From the NCBI RefSeq assembly GCF_947172395.1, contig NC_069090.1:6706291-6770290 (forward strand): DNA of 64,000 nt, given 5' to 3'. The DNA is from Bicyclus anynana (lineage: Eukaryota; Arthropoda; Insecta; Lepidoptera; Nymphalidae). Position numbers and translations under genes: made by a program. Below are positions 19,406 through 29,714 of the stretch, one piece after another. Within the stretch, counting starts at the first letter, position 1. Each line of letters begins with the position of its first letter. The notes below the pieces were generated by a model that searched no databases, had not been told where the DNA came from, and saw nothing but the letters and a program-made list of their open reading frames with translations.

Positions 19406-20559
19406 TTTCAAATGCTTTTCTTAAGCTTTTTGGAAATTATTGATTTGAAAAAAGTATATATGATTACCAAAACTCCTATCGGATTTATTTACAGCTTAGG
19501 GCCAATGAATAAAAAGCAGTGTCAACTATTCGGTGCCAAGTCGGAGCGAGTCATGCTCAAGCGGGCGTAGAGCCAACTTGCTATCGTATCGGCACAAGCA
19601 GCTGGAATCGCTTATTTGTAACGGCTTAACAGAGAATTAGCATATTTGCGGGGATTTCTTTCATACTATACCTCCTTGTTGCTTCATGAGCTAAAATTAT
19701 GGTTAGTTAACGTAATTAAAGTTTATTTATTTGTCTCAGAGGCGAATTTGAAATGACCTTGATCAACCTGTTTATTTAATAAAATGTGTTTTTTTTTCAA
19801 CAGCAAATATGTTGCTCTAAATATTCCTGGCCAAAATATTACGTTAGGATTAATATATTAGGTTCGCCTATTCACTAGCTTCGGTATACTAGATATTACC
19901 TGAATTAAACATGAAATCAATAAGAACTTAATATATTCCATTTCGTAAAGTCCATTGTTAACGAAAATCCCAATGTGAAATACACTGATTAGTAATTATT
20001 TCGATCACTTAATAGTAAATACGAAATCACGTGACTTAAGGCTAGTTGGAGTTAAGGCTACTTGCGATTGATTGATTGATTTAAAACAATTTTCATCTAA
20101 TAAACAGAAAGATTTCCAATTTTCTATTAAGTAGACAGTTTCAGAAAACTGATTAAAAAAACAGTCACAGTACACCTACTAATCTAACCTTGTCAACCGC
20201 TTTTACGGAGACTACTTTTATTACTTTAGACTGACTTTTATTATCAGCCTATTAAAATAAACATCGAATCAATTGACAAAGTTTCATCTACCCACTTAAG
20301 ATATCCACCAGTAGGCACCGGATGACATTATTTTGTTACATATAATCTCAATTTTGTATGTGTTAAATAGCATATGTCAAAGATAGTGAATTAGCCTGCA
20401 GAATTCAGTCATTTATTTGCCACTATTCAGTCATTCATTTAAATCATCCAGAAAAAAAGTATAGTCTCATAGAAAAACTCATCCAGATTCGAGTAAAGCC
20501 TGATTAAATAAGCCCTAAAATCCGATCACCTACACGTATAAACCAAACCAAAGATATCT
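19406..20559. other. Unassigned AT-rich stretch
   Basis: It holds a GATT run at 20070-20082 and a CACGTG at 20028-20033 in GAAATCACGTGACTTAAGG. No element or gene recognised. Confidence 0.35.
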
Positions 20560-20800
20560 ATCAAACCATTCTTCTACACAGCACGCCTTAACAAAGTCGC
20601 GAGTCGATTACGCTAAAACGTTCAGACCCGCCTAGCACCTGTCCGCGAAACACCTAAGACGACATCAAAGCGCGAATAGTTGGGCAAACTCCTCACATAA
20701 ATCAACGGCAAGAGAACTACGTACTCTCTCTCGGGCCATTAGCATTTTTTATGCATAGAAATCGATCCACCAACCGTCTAATGCCTCCCGCGATACATTA
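20560..20800. other. Repeat-free GC-richer island
   Basis: Contains AGTCGCGAGTCGATTACGCT and GGCCATTAGCATTTTTTATG. No transposon similarity. Confidence 0.35.
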
Positions 20801-21295
20801 ATATCTTACTTTTTATGACTCTTCTGTAACAATTCGTCTCAACTTTGACGACGTAACCACCAAACAATGATCATACAAAAATACACCATAAAACTTATAA
20901 CATAAAGTTGAAATTACTTTGGGATGGAATATTGGATTGTGGAAGTCGGTACAGAAATTATTCGAGTTGCAGGAGTTGATAATAGGTGGCGCTGGCGATT
21001 TCCTTAACGCCTCCATTTTTCTTTCACGGGCACTTTGAGATTAAAAGTTTGGATAATGAAATGAAAAGTTAGTCAGCCAACGCTTCTGGTTCGGTCGTAT
21101 CGGACTTATTGGGGGATAAGGCTTCGAGGCGACGAGAGAGTTTTCTTGGAAAATCTTAGACATTTTCATATTAAACTTCTTAGATATTTAAATGTATCCA
21201 CTTGAGTTTACTATGAATTTTTATAACTTTATAGGAATGTTCGTGGAAATATTTTACATTAGCATCTGCTACTTACGAGTACTTGTAAATGTTAG
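20801..21295. other. Unassigned sequence
   Basis: Partly GC-rich (TCGGTCGTATCGGACTTATT near 21090). No exon or element recognised. Confidence 0.35.
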
Positions 21296-21305
21296 CTTTT
21301 AATAA

Positions 21306-21497
21306 TGGCGACCCCGCACTAGTAAGCGCAGTGTTGGTCGACCCCCCACCAGGTGGACTGACGACATCAAGCGAGTGGCAGGCATTCGCTGGATGCAGGT
21401 GGCTCAGTATCGTGATGTTTGGAAGTCCCTACAAAAGGCCTATGTCCTGCAGTGGACGTCCATCGGCTGATGTGATGAAGATGGTGATGATGAAATA
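21306..21497 (+). mobile_element. RTE-like LINE 3' end with intact C-terminal frame
   Basis: In one frame, 21306-21470 encodes 54 residues and a stop: WRPRTSKRSVGRPPTRWTDD first, then KRVAGIRWMQVAQYRDVWKS, then LQKAYVLQWTSIG. This is the C-terminal tail of an RTE-like reverse transcriptase. It is followed by a GATGATG-rich 3' end, as expected of this type. Everything upstream is missing (5' truncation). It is the best-preserved copy in the window and so probably the youngest. Confidence 0.75.
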
Positions 21498-21586
21498 GTT
21501 ATTGACCCTTGTTCAAAACATAATCTGTATTTACATCTACGTAATTTTAATTATAATTTACGCTACCTTATTCCTTATCCTATACT

Positions 21587-21745
21587 TCTATACTAATATT
21601 ATAAAGAGGTAAAGTTTGTAAGTTTGTAAGTTTGTCACATTTTTTAAATGGGGTAATCTTCGGAACTACTGGTCCGATTTTAAAAATTCTTTCACCAGTA
21701 GAATGCTACATTATCGGGGAGTGCTATAGGCTATATTTTATAGTG
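21587..21745 (+). mobile_element. HEL-2 5' half
   Basis: TC-TATACTAATATTATAAAG, AGGTAAAGTTTGTAAG (repeated GTTTGTAA), then TTCGGAACTACTGGTCCGAT. It departs from the family near 21745. Confidence 0.7.
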
Positions 21746-22158
21746 GTATCATATATATTAGCCGAGTTATCACAGTTTTTGTCATACAGGTCGGACCGAA
21801 AATCCTCTTAGGCAGACTTATTCGCATGCGCTGCCTTAACCATTGTGTAAAATTGAAATTAATGTATGGAGACTTTATGTATCTTTAAAAGTTCTACAAA
21901 AAAGTCCGCGACACCATATATCTATCTTCTATATATTAGCAGATATAGTACCTTTTGTGTTTTAAAAATTATTAATTTTATATACTTAGGTTTACGTCAT
22001 TATTTATACAACTAAACTTTAATCCTTATTAAAATAAATTATTTAATAATCACAAGGATATTATGGAGATAAGATTTGCCCTTTACAGTATGTTAATTAC
22101 TTAAATAGTTTCGGAGATAATACAAAATTTCTAAAAGACGCAGAAATTCCGCTATATG
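21746..22158. repeat. Probable second Helitron-like subtype, internal part
   Basis: AAAGTCCGCGACACCATATA, AGCAGATATAGTACC and ATTCCGCTATATGACGCCCG look like a dispersed lepidopteran sequence (recalled). It lies between two HEL-2 pieces in opposite orientation. Confidence 0.4.
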
Positions 22159-22343
22159 ACGCCCGGCTCTTTCATTTACGTAGTTCCCGTTCCCGTCTGA
22201 ATATGGGGATTAAACATAGCCTGTGACACTCGCAAATAACGTAGCTTTCTATTGGTAAAACAATTTTCCAAATCGGTCCAGTAGATCCAGAGATTACCTC
22301 CTACAACCACACGAACTTTACCTCTTTATATTATTAGCATAGA
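22159..22343 (-). mobile_element. HEL-2 element
   Basis: On the minus strand: CTATGCTAATAATATAAAG, AGGTAAAGTTCGTGTGG, TGGATCTACTGGACCGATTT, GAACGGGAACTACGTAAATG. The 3' CTAG is not evident. Confidence 0.65.
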
Positions 22344-22351
22344 AGTCTCTA

Positions 22352-22870
22352 TTTCTCTTGGTCATACCACTACTCTCGAAGGACTGGACCGATTTTGCTA
22401 AGGGTAGGAGTAAGATAGAGAAGTTACAGGGTAGGGTAGGGTACGGGTAGGGAAGCGTAGGGGTAGGGTAGGTTTAGGGCCGAGTTTAGGGTAGTGGTAG
22501 GGTAGGGGTAGAGGTAGGCTAATGGTAGGGTAGAGGTACGGGTAGGATAGGCGTGAGATAGGGGTACGGGTGCGATAGGGGTAGGAAAGGGATAGGGTAC
22601 GGGGAGGGTAGGGGTAGGATGGGGGTAGGGTGTAGGTAAGGTAGGGGTTGGGTAGGGGTAAGTTCAGGGTAGGGTAAGGGTAGGGTGGGGGTAGGGGTAG
22701 GATAGGGTAGATTAGGGGTAGGGTAGATGTAGGGGTTGGGTAGGGTAGGGTTAGGGTAGTGGTACGGTAGGGGTAGGGTAGGGTAGGGGTAGGGTAGGGT
22801 AGGGTAGGGTAGGGGTAGTAGTAAAGTTGACATCGAAATTTACGCGGACGAAGTCGCGGGCGTCCGCTAG
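22352..22870 (+). mobile_element. HEL-4 element with GGGTA minisatellite, copy 1
   Basis: A start block ACTGGACCGATTTTGCTAAG is followed by about 400 bp of GGGTA and GGGGTA units, then TTGACATCGAAATTTACGCG and GACGAAGTCGCGGGCGTCCG, ending CTAG at 22867-22870 before T. The 3' hairpin GCGGACG / CGTCCGC and CTAG end are Helitron-like. The array here is the most degenerate of the three. Confidence 0.7.
22424..22817 (+). repeat. GGGTA/GGGGTA minisatellite 1
   Basis: Imperfect runs of GGGTAGGGTA and GGGGTA with many single-base variants (GTGCGATA, GGTAGTGGTA). It is not the insect telomere repeat TTAGG. Open frames across it are low-complexity artefacts. Confidence 0.9.
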
Positions 22871-23261
22871 TGCCTTATAAGATTATAAAACGCAAAATTC
22901 GCATGAAATTTTGTTTTTAAAACGAAAAAAATTGGTATAATGTTCTACTACAAGTAATAGTAGTAGTAAGTAGTAACCCAAGTTCTACTCCAAGGTCCAA
23001 ATTAACCTTTATACCACGTTTTACCTAAATCTATTCAGCGGTTTAGGTTTAGTTAGGTGACAGATAGACAGATCGACATACTTTTGCATTTATGAAATTA
23101 ATATTGATTAAATTTTCTCAAATGGGTATTAGAAAGTCATTAAATTGTTGAATACTCATATTCAATTTTAATATCAATATTTAAAAATAAATATCTTAAT
23201 TAACGGTGTCGGTATTTACTGACATTCTGAATTCCGACAACAACATATGATCTACAACCTG
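22871..23261. mobile_element. Helitron-like 5' piece on the minus strand, within AT-rich sequence
   Basis: 22985-23110, read on the minus strand, has ATAAATGCAAAAGTATGTCG and a CTGTCTATCTGTCACC run, a start block typical of these elements. The remainder is unassigned. Confidence 0.4.
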
Positions 23262-23335
23262 CCGCGCAGTTGATAATGTGTGGTTCTCAAAAAAGAGGTC
23301 CAGGTTCGATTTCCAGCTCGGGCTAGTTAAAGGAG
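23262..23335 (+). mobile_element. SINE-R head, decayed
   Basis: AGAGGTCCAGGTTCGATTTC, then CAGCTCGGGC, contains a B box (GGTTCGATTTC); the A box is unclear. No tail found. Confidence 0.4.
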
Positions 23336-23468
23336 GTTCATGGCCAACAGGCATTTTAGCTCGATTTGTCAAAATCATATTTAAAAACTAAAATTTTCAT
23401 GTAATCACGTCTCAAAAAAATATGAAAAAAGAAATTAAATCTAGTAGAGCGATAATGACTTCTAAATT

Positions 23469-23612
23469 GCCATTGACGGTCAATTATTCAAACGTTTCTG
23501 TAGCGCAAACGGCTGCGAAGACGTTTCATAAGTCGAGCCGTCATGCACGCAGTGACCAATACACGATCAGTTACGATCTGCAGAAACGTGATAATAATTG
23601 ACCGTCAATGGC
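23469..23612. mobile_element. MITE-4, 31-bp inverted ends
   Basis: CCATTGACGGTCAATTATTC... at 23470-23500 and its inverse at 23581-23611 match at 28 of 31 positions. The 144-bp element has no coding capacity. It lies just before a SINE-B tail. Confidence 0.8.
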
Positions 23613-23617
23613 GTGCA

Positions 23618-23690
23618 CTAGACTGCATCATCCAATAACATCAGGTGATATCACAGTCAAAGGCTAACTTGTCAAAGAATAAAAAAAAAT
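23618..23690 (+). mobile_element. SINE-B tail
   Basis: CTAGACTGCATCATCCAATA, CATCAGGTGATATCAC and GCTAACTTGTCAAAGAATAA match the SINE-B 3' end with its A-run. The rest is absent. Confidence 0.75.
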
Positions 23691-24093
23691 CGTCAGACTA
23701 GTTCAGTTAAGTCACGCTCAACTTGATCCTTATTACACTCATAAGAATGAAAAATATTTCCGAAAACAAAGTGTTATACGAGTAGGTACTTGGTTACAAA
23801 AACTATTATCAACCTTGTAATTTCTAAGCCATAGCTAGGTGATACAGCATAAATTCCACATATTCCGGGAGTGACCGTTCCGAAGCGTATCAGAGCTTGG
23901 AAGCTGGCCAACCAAGCACAAGTTATATCGCTTTTCATTTTGTGAGGATAATATCGTGATGTAGAGATATTCCGTAATTAATAGGTAGCTTTTAATGTGC
24001 GCTGTAAATGACTTGGTTTTTACGGAAAAGCGGAAAACGGAAAAGCTACTTGGTAAGTTTGAGTATCTATATTTTGTTTGTTTTATTTTTAAT
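23691..24093. other. Unassigned sequence
   Basis: No element or gene recognised. Confidence 0.35.
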
Positions 24094-24272
24094 TAGCGAC
24101 TCGCCCCGATTTCGCACGGGTACTATGAAAACCCGATACTAATATGGGGCAGTGTAGTGTGATTGATAATAGGTAATTATTATGACGAAACGGTACTAGC
24201 CTCTATCTATCTATTTTATTTAATCTCTGATATATTTTTGTACTGTAAGGTGTATTGACCTTTTATACATTC
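24094..24272 (-). mobile_element. Helitron-like fragment, GC-rich end
   Basis: TTAGCGACTCGCCCCGATTT, then CGCACGGGT, at the left edge resembles the CTAG-GC-rich end of a lepidopteran Helitron-like family, read inward on the minus strand (recalled). Confidence 0.4.
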
Positions 24273-24273
24273 A

Positions 24274-24372
24274 AAATTCATTTATTTCAAGTAGGCTCAG
24301 TCTACAATCACTTTTGAAACGTCAGACTACTCGTAAAGATTCTACCACCGGTTCGGAAGGCAGGTAAATCTA
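24274..24372 (-). mobile_element. LINE-G 3' end, inverted
   Basis: TCAAAATTCATTTATTTCAA, GTAGGCTCAG and CACTTTTGAAACGTCAGACT are the reverse of the family end at 19320-19400. Confidence 0.7.
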
Positions 24373-24415
24373 ATCCTTTCTCTTGAATCACTCAAACTAT
24401 TATAATAAAAATGTA

Positions 24416-24623
24416 GTCTATGTGTTAATCCATTCTATAATATATTTCAATACCAAATTTTAGCTAACTCGGTTCAGTTTAGTCGAGGCGTGAAAGAATA
24501 ACAAACATTCATATCATCAATATCATCAGTTTTCGCAAATCTCGGGAAACCATGGGTTTTCAGTAGTAACGGTGTTAAAGAGTAACAAACATCCATACAA
24601 ACTTTCGCGTTTATTATATTAAG
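24416..24623 (-). mobile_element. HEL-3 composite element, inverted
   Basis: The minus strand reads ATAAACGCGAAAGTTTGTAT, GTTACTCTTTAACACCG, then CCGAGATTTGCGAAAACTGA joined to ATGATATTGATGATATGAAT and TTCACGCCTCGAC. The same join occurs at 39236-39609 and 40936-41302. Confidence 0.7.
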
Positions 24624-24745
24624 TAGCCGGCCGACGCCTCCCACTAGACAGACCTGAACCAATTAAGAAAACCTCAGTCAGCCGGGGATCGAACCCAAAA
24701 ACTCCGTCTTGTAAATCCACCGCACATACGACTGGGCCACGCAAA
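24624..24745 (-). mobile_element. SINE-B head
   Basis: The minus strand has a mutated A box (TGGCCCAGTCG) and B box GGTTCGATCCC, then GGTTTTCTTAATTGGTTCAG. Truncated in the body. Confidence 0.75.
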
Positions 24746-24794
24746 ATCATTTACTACATATAAACACATATTTACTGTAAAAACAAAAGATACT

Positions 24795-24890
24795 GGAGAA
24801 CACCAGCAGCGAAGAGTCCGATTCCTGCCGGGTTACCGTTTAAAAATCCTTACTATATATTCAATATTGAATAAAGTATGTATGGATATA
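24795..24890 (+). repeat. Dispersed repeat L, copy 1
   Basis: CAGCAGCGAAGAGTCCGATT, TGCCGGGTTACC and TTTAAAAATCC recur inverted at 32785-32890. Family unknown. Confidence 0.5.
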
Positions 24891-24954
24891 TGACAAACCA
24901 TATCACGCTGCATGAATTCCCTTTTCTTTGGGTTACCTTCGATAATATTCCAAC

Positions 24955-25090
24955 CTTCGCCACTGGATAACACCCATGTTTTCACAAATATTTTCGAGTT
25001 GTAAGAATAAAACCCACAACCGTGGATACAGAGAGCAGAGTCACTACCCACTATGCACTGCGTTTTGCGATAACTTGTGTTTGTCATTTG
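24955..25090 (-). mobile_element. SINE-C-like piece
   Basis: The minus strand has GTGGGTAGTGACTCTGCTCT and CCACGGTTGTGGGTTTTATT, resembling 49672-49800 (GTGGGTAGCGACCCTGCTTT, GGACGTGGGTTCGATTCCCA). The B box is degraded. Confidence 0.5.
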
Positions 25091-25151
25091 TGTAAACGTA
25101 ACGTCGAGCGCCATCTAGTATCGGATAGCTAAAGTATAAATTATTTTATTT

Positions 25152-25276
25152 GTTGCTTTGTATTTTGAGAGACATGCCTTGTGAATACCTCTGCCTTCGA
25201 TTCGAAGTGCGTTGCTTTGTATTTTTATGTATTTTGACGTGATTGCCCAGTGGATACCTCTTCGATTCGAAGTGCG
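25152..25276 (+). repeat. Partial tandem duplication of a SINE-A head
   Basis: GTTGCTTTGTATTTT and TCGATTCGAAGTGCG occur twice (25152/25211 and 25197/25262). The second unit runs into the SINE-A body. The duplicated block includes the A-box region. Confidence 0.7.
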
Positions 25277-25555
25277 TAGGTTCAAATCCAGTCCGAGGCA
25301 TGTACCTCCAACGTTTCAGTTACATGCATTTTAGGACATTAAATATCACATGTCTCAAATGGTAAAAGAAAACATCGTGAGGAAACCTGCATAACTGACA
25401 ATTTTCTTGATTCTCTACATGTGTGAAGTCTGCTAATCCGCATTGGGCCAGCGTGGTGGACTATTGGCCTAACCCCTCTCATTCTGAGACGAGACAGTGT
25501 ATAACAGAGCCGAATATGGATTGTTAATGATGATGATGATGATGTTGATTTTCAT
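25237..25555 (+). mobile_element. SINE-A, near full length, diverged
   Basis: A box TTGCCCAGTGG and B box GGTTCAAATCC are followed by ATCACATGTC (CACGTG lost), CATTGGGCCAGCGTGGTGGA and a TTAATGATGATGATGATGAT tail. Confidence 0.85.
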
Positions 25556-25570
25556 GTTAAATGGTAATTA

Positions 25571-25620
25571 CTAGCTGCCGCCTGAGGATTTGTTCGCGTT
25601 TCCGTTTTTAGTGAGAAATC
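25571..25620 (-). mobile_element. Helitron-like 3' end fragment
   Basis: CTAGCTGCCGCCTGAGGATT, then TGTTCGCG, reads inward as the CTAG end of a HEL-type element. Confidence 0.35.
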
Positions 25621-25714
25621 CGAGTAAGTATATTATGTTGCAGCAGAAAAGGTAGCCGAATAATTGCAATATTGTTTATTTCGTGTTACGACGGTGTCTT
25701 AATAATTAATATCT

Positions 25715-25800
25715 GCGTCGTTGACCCTGTGGTTAGTAATTAGGTCCAGAATTCGAGTTCCGAGTCAGGCCAAGATTAAAAACACGTATTGGGCTATGAA
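25715..25800 (+). mobile_element. SINE-R head
   Basis: GTTGACCCTGTGGTTAGTAA, AGGTCCAGAATTCGAGTTCC, then GGGCTATGAAA. A tRNA-like layout with weak boxes. Confidence 0.4.
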
Positions 25801-25920
25801 ATACTATACGTACCAAGCTTTTCTTTCTTAAAATATGTTATCAATAAAAACTCTCAGCTCGGAGTTGAAAACCGCTGTGCATTGAAAGCAAGTTAAACCA
25901 TCGGTACCGGTCACCATCAT

Positions 25921-26045
25921 CAGTGGCGTGCACCTCATAGATGCAAAAATACACTGCTTACCCTAAAAGACTCCATACAAACTTATGTTAAACCACTGGA
26001 TACATAGTTGAACTAGGAATTTTCCAAACCTTATGCACGCCAGTG
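25921..26045. mobile_element. MITE-5, short inverted ends
   Basis: CAGTGGCGTGCACCT at 25921 and the inverse at 26031-26045 match at about 12 of 15 positions. 125 bp, non-coding, one copy here. Confidence 0.5.
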
Positions 26046-26154
26046 CTGTAGTTAGAAGTCTTTCAATTAAAAAACTCAAATTGTTAATACCTACTCGTGA
26101 GTACTTTAATGATGATTTCCAGTTTGAAAAGACAATTTACGACTTTGAATAAGT

Positions 26155-26192
26155 CCAGATCATTATCATTAACATCTGATAGTGGTCGTTAA
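26155..26192 (-). repeat. Short dispersed repeat, partner at 15792-15829
   Basis: CCAGATCATTATCATTAACA, then TCTGATAGTGGTCGTT, is the inverse of the string at 15792. Confidence 0.6.
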
Positions 26193-26204
26193 TTAATTAT
26201 CACC

Positions 26205-26313
26205 GCAATCCCGCTAACCCGCACTCGAGCAGCAAGGTGGGTCTAATCTACAAATCCCCTCTCCTAAAAAGAGGGAGGCCTGGTCATTTAAATAGGCTGA
26301 TAATGATGAAGTT
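26205..26313 (+). mobile_element. LINE-type 3' end (family T)
   Basis: AATCCCGCTAACCCGCACTC, CAAGGTGGGTCTAATCTAC, AAAAAGAGGGAGGCCTGG and GGCTGATAATGATGA. Retroposon 3' terminus with a GAT tail. Confidence 0.6.
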
Positions 26314-26640
26314 ATTCGTAAGACCATGTCACTTACTAACACGAGCACGTTACCTCCGTAGAAGTACCTAGGCATGGAAGAAAAACAAAAAGAATTAAAA
26401 ATATTCGTCAGAATATTTAAAAATATAATTAACAAAATTAAAAATTAATTAAAACGAATACATAACTACGTACAAACAGAAACTCTAAATTATTTAAACA
26501 CGAGCGGTCGTATAATCTTCGCAAACCGCATCTCCGGTCACGTAAAACAAAATGGCGAAAAAAAAATATATCTGTCCGGGGCACCGATAGCGATACACGC
26601 TGACGCGGGTTGAATATTTTATTTTTTTTATTATTTTATT
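26314..26640. other. Unassigned AT-rich stretch
   Basis: No element or gene recognised. An open frame on the minus strand carries no known motif. Confidence 0.35.
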
Positions 26641-26850
26641 AAATATGGAAAAATAACCCGCCCGCCGCCGTGGGGGGTGAGATGGACCCACCTTGGTTTA
26701 ATTGTGGACGGCTTAGCGATGTACGTGCATCTCGAATTTTAATACCCCTACCCCGCAAATCCCCGGCCTTTATTTTTACTGTACCTACTTATGGTGGGAA
26801 ATTTACATTTAAAATTCTGTTTTACCGCTCGATGGCCGTTCATACCGTTT
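26641..26850. other. Repeat-free GC-richer island
   Basis: CCCGCCCGCCGCCGTGGGGG near 26660 and CCTACCCCGCAAATCCCCGG. A 107-codon open frame at 26670-26993 crosses it, but composition and sequence do not suggest a protein. Confidence 0.35.
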
Positions 26851-27662
26851 TTGAAGGATCAATTGCCAATAATTTTTATCTTTCTTTTTTGGCTTTGCAA
26901 TTATATGGCGTTTATACTTGTATTTTGCGTAATATTTTTTCTTTTCATTACATTATATTACAAATACACAGTCTTGTAAGACATGGGAATTAATTAACTT
27001 TGATTTCCTTGTGATGTTGTAGCTTACAATATGTTATTAACATTGTCATTCAATATTTAGCTTGAAGTTTTATATTTATTTAGTGTCTAACTTAGTTAAT
27101 TATGTATTATGTAACTTAACAAAACTTTTCAGACACAACCCTCTTCTTTCCAGAATACTTACAAAATTAACAAAAATCATAATAACAGGTAAAATAAAGG
27201 AACATTATATGATGCAAATAGTCATGCTACTTCAAATGCAAATGTATTTAAAACAAATGGACTGTTTGTTCTATTTATAAAGTTATCTTGTCTATAAATT
27301 GTCTCGTTACAATAATATTTATACCTAACACAAATAATATTTAACAAAATAAATTAATTTATGGATCAATTAATTGTAAACCCACCCCGCTCTCGCTTGA
27401 ACCCCTACCGCGGGTTTTAACGACCACACCGAATTTAAAAGGGTTAACTTTGGTTCTTATCAATAATTACTGACTAATGCACCTCTAGTAATCCAGAAGC
27501 AAAAATATCTGTTCAGTATCATCAAAAGTAACCAAATACAGCTGTGACTAGTTTTTCTACATATTTTGTGCTATTTTCCAATTTGCTTTCACGAATTCCT
27601 ATATTCGATCATTCCACTTTTCCTGTGTGTTCCTTGCATGCCCTGTGAAGTTTTACTTATAG
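26851..27662. other. Unassigned AT-rich stretch
   Basis: One small GC-richer patch at 27380-27440 (CACCCCGCTCTCGCTTGAAC). No gene recognised. Confidence 0.35.
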
Positions 27663-27730
27663 GCAATGGGTCTTATCATCAGGTGGATCATGAACTTTTC
27701 CATCAGCTATTACTATAAAAAAAAATTAAA
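27663..27730. repeat. Possible retroposon tail
   Basis: GGCAATGGGTCTTATCATCA, GGTGGATCATG, then an A-run. This resembles a common lepidopteran repeat end (recalled). Single copy here. Confidence 0.35.
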
Positions 27731-28339
27731 CAAATATTATTTTAATTATCTAACATTATTTGAAACTCGCAAGCACAATACAGCTCCAAAGCTATGGCTA
27801 GGATCTCACACTTGACGATCAGGATAACTTTTTCAATTTTCCACTGAAATAAGCGGACCGCGGGCATCAAACGATAAACGATTATAAGTATGACGTAAGA
27901 GGAAACGAGGCAAGGCGGCGGTGTAATGAGAAATAAGGCGAAAAGATCGCAAGCTTTTGAATACGTTGACGATTTTTTGTTCTCAAAACATTTTGTCTGA
28001 TGACTCAAGTTAACCCTAACTAATAATTTGAGTCTTAACAATACAATCGTATTATATTTACCTACAAAGCCTACAAAAGATGTATGATAGACCATCTATA
28101 GTAGATAGTAGATTGGCGGAGTACTCATGTAAATAAGGCAAAAGATTCCTTCTTGTCAATATTAAAGGTAGCAGTGCAATCTTTCAGCTGAAGTTATTAT
28201 TATTTTTGATTGAAGCATCTCATTATAAAAACTTTTAAAATAATAGTAATTGTAGTAAGCGTGTATTTCAATTATAATATTCATATGACGTTTTAAATAC
28301 AACAATATACAAATAAACTTAATGAGGCCGTATTATTGA
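27731..28339. other. Unassigned sequence
   Basis: A 117-codon open frame on the minus strand (27742-28095) has no recognised domain and no supporting splice or promoter signals, so it is not called a gene. Confidence 0.35.
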
Positions 28340-28430
28340 AGCTAGCTGCTGGATGCAAACAGCTCGAAACTGTATTATTTTGAAGTCCTCAAGGGAGGTC
28401 CATGATGATGGTGAATGATAATGATTATAG
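28340..28430 (+). mobile_element. RTE-like LINE 3' scrap
   Basis: GCTAGCTGCTGGATGCAAAC and GTCCTCAAGGGAGGTCCATG echo the RWMQ...SLQ region of the better copy, then a GATGATGGTG tail. Confidence 0.5.
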
Positions 28431-28782
28431 AAGGTACATTTTAGTATAACACAGAAATGTATGATAGATGCATGTAGTACAACATTTTGTCGCGCAACAA
28501 ATCGCTAGTGTGTCTTCGTCGTACGCTAAAAAAGCATAAAAAGCGATGCAGAAGCGAGGAAACTCTCCGCCTTGTTCTTTTTATTGATTAAAAAAGTTTC
28601 TTAATCACATTATTCCTTCGGCGCCGGGATAGTTCCCTGTCTATCAGCGTTGGAGTTATTATTGTATTGCTGTTCCAATTGATCTTGAGAAATATATAAC
28701 TTAAGCAATATTTAGACCACCAGTAAATAATATGAAAAATGACTTTTAGTTACAAATAGTATAAAAAGCCGATGAAAATTAG
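28431..28782. other. Unassigned sequence
   Basis: Includes a GC-richer patch at 28490-28650 (CTTCGGCGCCGGGATAGTTC). No element recognised. Confidence 0.35.
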
Positions 28783-28945
28783 GTGTTGGAATAACGCACC
28801 ATGTCGATCCCATGGTCCCCACTAGGTGGACCAACGACCATAAATCGAGTAACAGTGAGCCAGAGGGAGATTTTTAGAAAACCTTACACAAGGCCTATAT
28901 GTCCGGCAATAAACGTCCATCGGCTGACACTGATGCTGGTGTTAG
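28783..28945 (+). mobile_element. RTE-like LINE 3' fragment, frameshifted
   Basis: CCCCACTAGGTGGACCAACG corresponds to PTRWTD, and CACAAGGCCTATATGTCCGG to KAYV. Stops and frame changes break it. It ends with TCCATCGGCTGACACTGATG. Confidence 0.65.
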
Positions 28946-29004
28946 TTTAAAATTAAAAATGTACTAATTAATTTTATTTAACCATTTAACCGTTTAACCG
29001 TTAG

Positions 29005-29270
29005 AGAGCCGTGATAGCCCAGTGGATATGAACTCTGCCCGCGATTCCGGAGGGTGTGAGTTCGAATCCACTCAGGAGCATGCACTTCCAACTTTTCAGT
29101 TGTGTGCATTTTAAGATATTAAATGTCACGTGTCTCAAACGGTGAAGGAAAACCATCGTGAATTTTCTTAATTATCTGCGTGTGTAAAGTCTGCTAATCC
29201 GCATTGGCCTAACCCCTCTCATTTTGAGCGGAGACTCCAGCTCAGCAGTGAGCCGAATATGGGTTATAAA
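29005..29270 (+). mobile_element. SINE-A with two internal deletions
   Basis: A box TAGCCCAGTGG and B box AGTTCGAATCC are intact, as is ATGTCACGTGTC. It lacks GAGGAAACCTGCATACCAGA and the GGCCAGCGTGGTGGACTATT part. Confidence 0.9.
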
Positions 29271-29714
29271 ATATGAACCATATAACTTCTCGTCTATTCC
29301 CCTTTATTTCCTAATTTTTACAGAAAATATAATTAACATCCTAGATTAATAGAGACCTGACTTAAAAAAACATTATTATTAAGCACGAAATTATATTCAA
29401 TACATAGGTCGGTAGCATTTACTGTTAAGGATCTTAGTAGAGCCTTGGTTCTACTCGTTGTATTTTGATTTTGATAGTCGCTCAGAATATGAAATATGGA
29501 TATTCTTCTAAGCGTCTTTTACCCCACGTTAACTAAATACTGAGCAATGGTTTCATATTAATAGATAATAGCTGGAGTCTAATTTTCTAAATTCCTTCTT
29601 TCGATACTTATCTAATTCGATTACCATCCGTCGGACTGTCTGAGGAAAAGAAAAGATGTCATGTCCGCTTGATATCATCAGTCCACCAGTTGGGTGGTCG
29701 GCTAATATTATAGA
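29271..29714. other. Unassigned sequence with an RTE scrap
   Basis: 29663-29702 (ATATCATCAGTCCACCAGTT, GGGTGGTCGGC) looks like the WTDDI/RPPTRW region of the RTE-like LINE on the minus strand. The rest is unassigned. Confidence 0.4.

Noticed and set aside
21289..21498. 69-codon frame starting at 21289
   Set aside because: It is out of frame with the recognisable LINE reverse transcriptase tail at 21306-21470, so it is a shadow.
24833..25114. 93-codon frame on the minus strand
   Set aside because: It crosses repeat L and the SINE-C-like piece; translation of repeats only.
26670..26993. 107-codon open frame
   Set aside because: Phe/Tyr/Leu-rich translation of AT-rich sequence with no known domain; two overlapping frames are equally open.
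27742..28095. 117-codon open frame on the minus strand
   Set aside because: No recognisable domain or motif, AT-rich hydrophobic composition expected of random translation, and no splice, promoter or neighbouring exon support.
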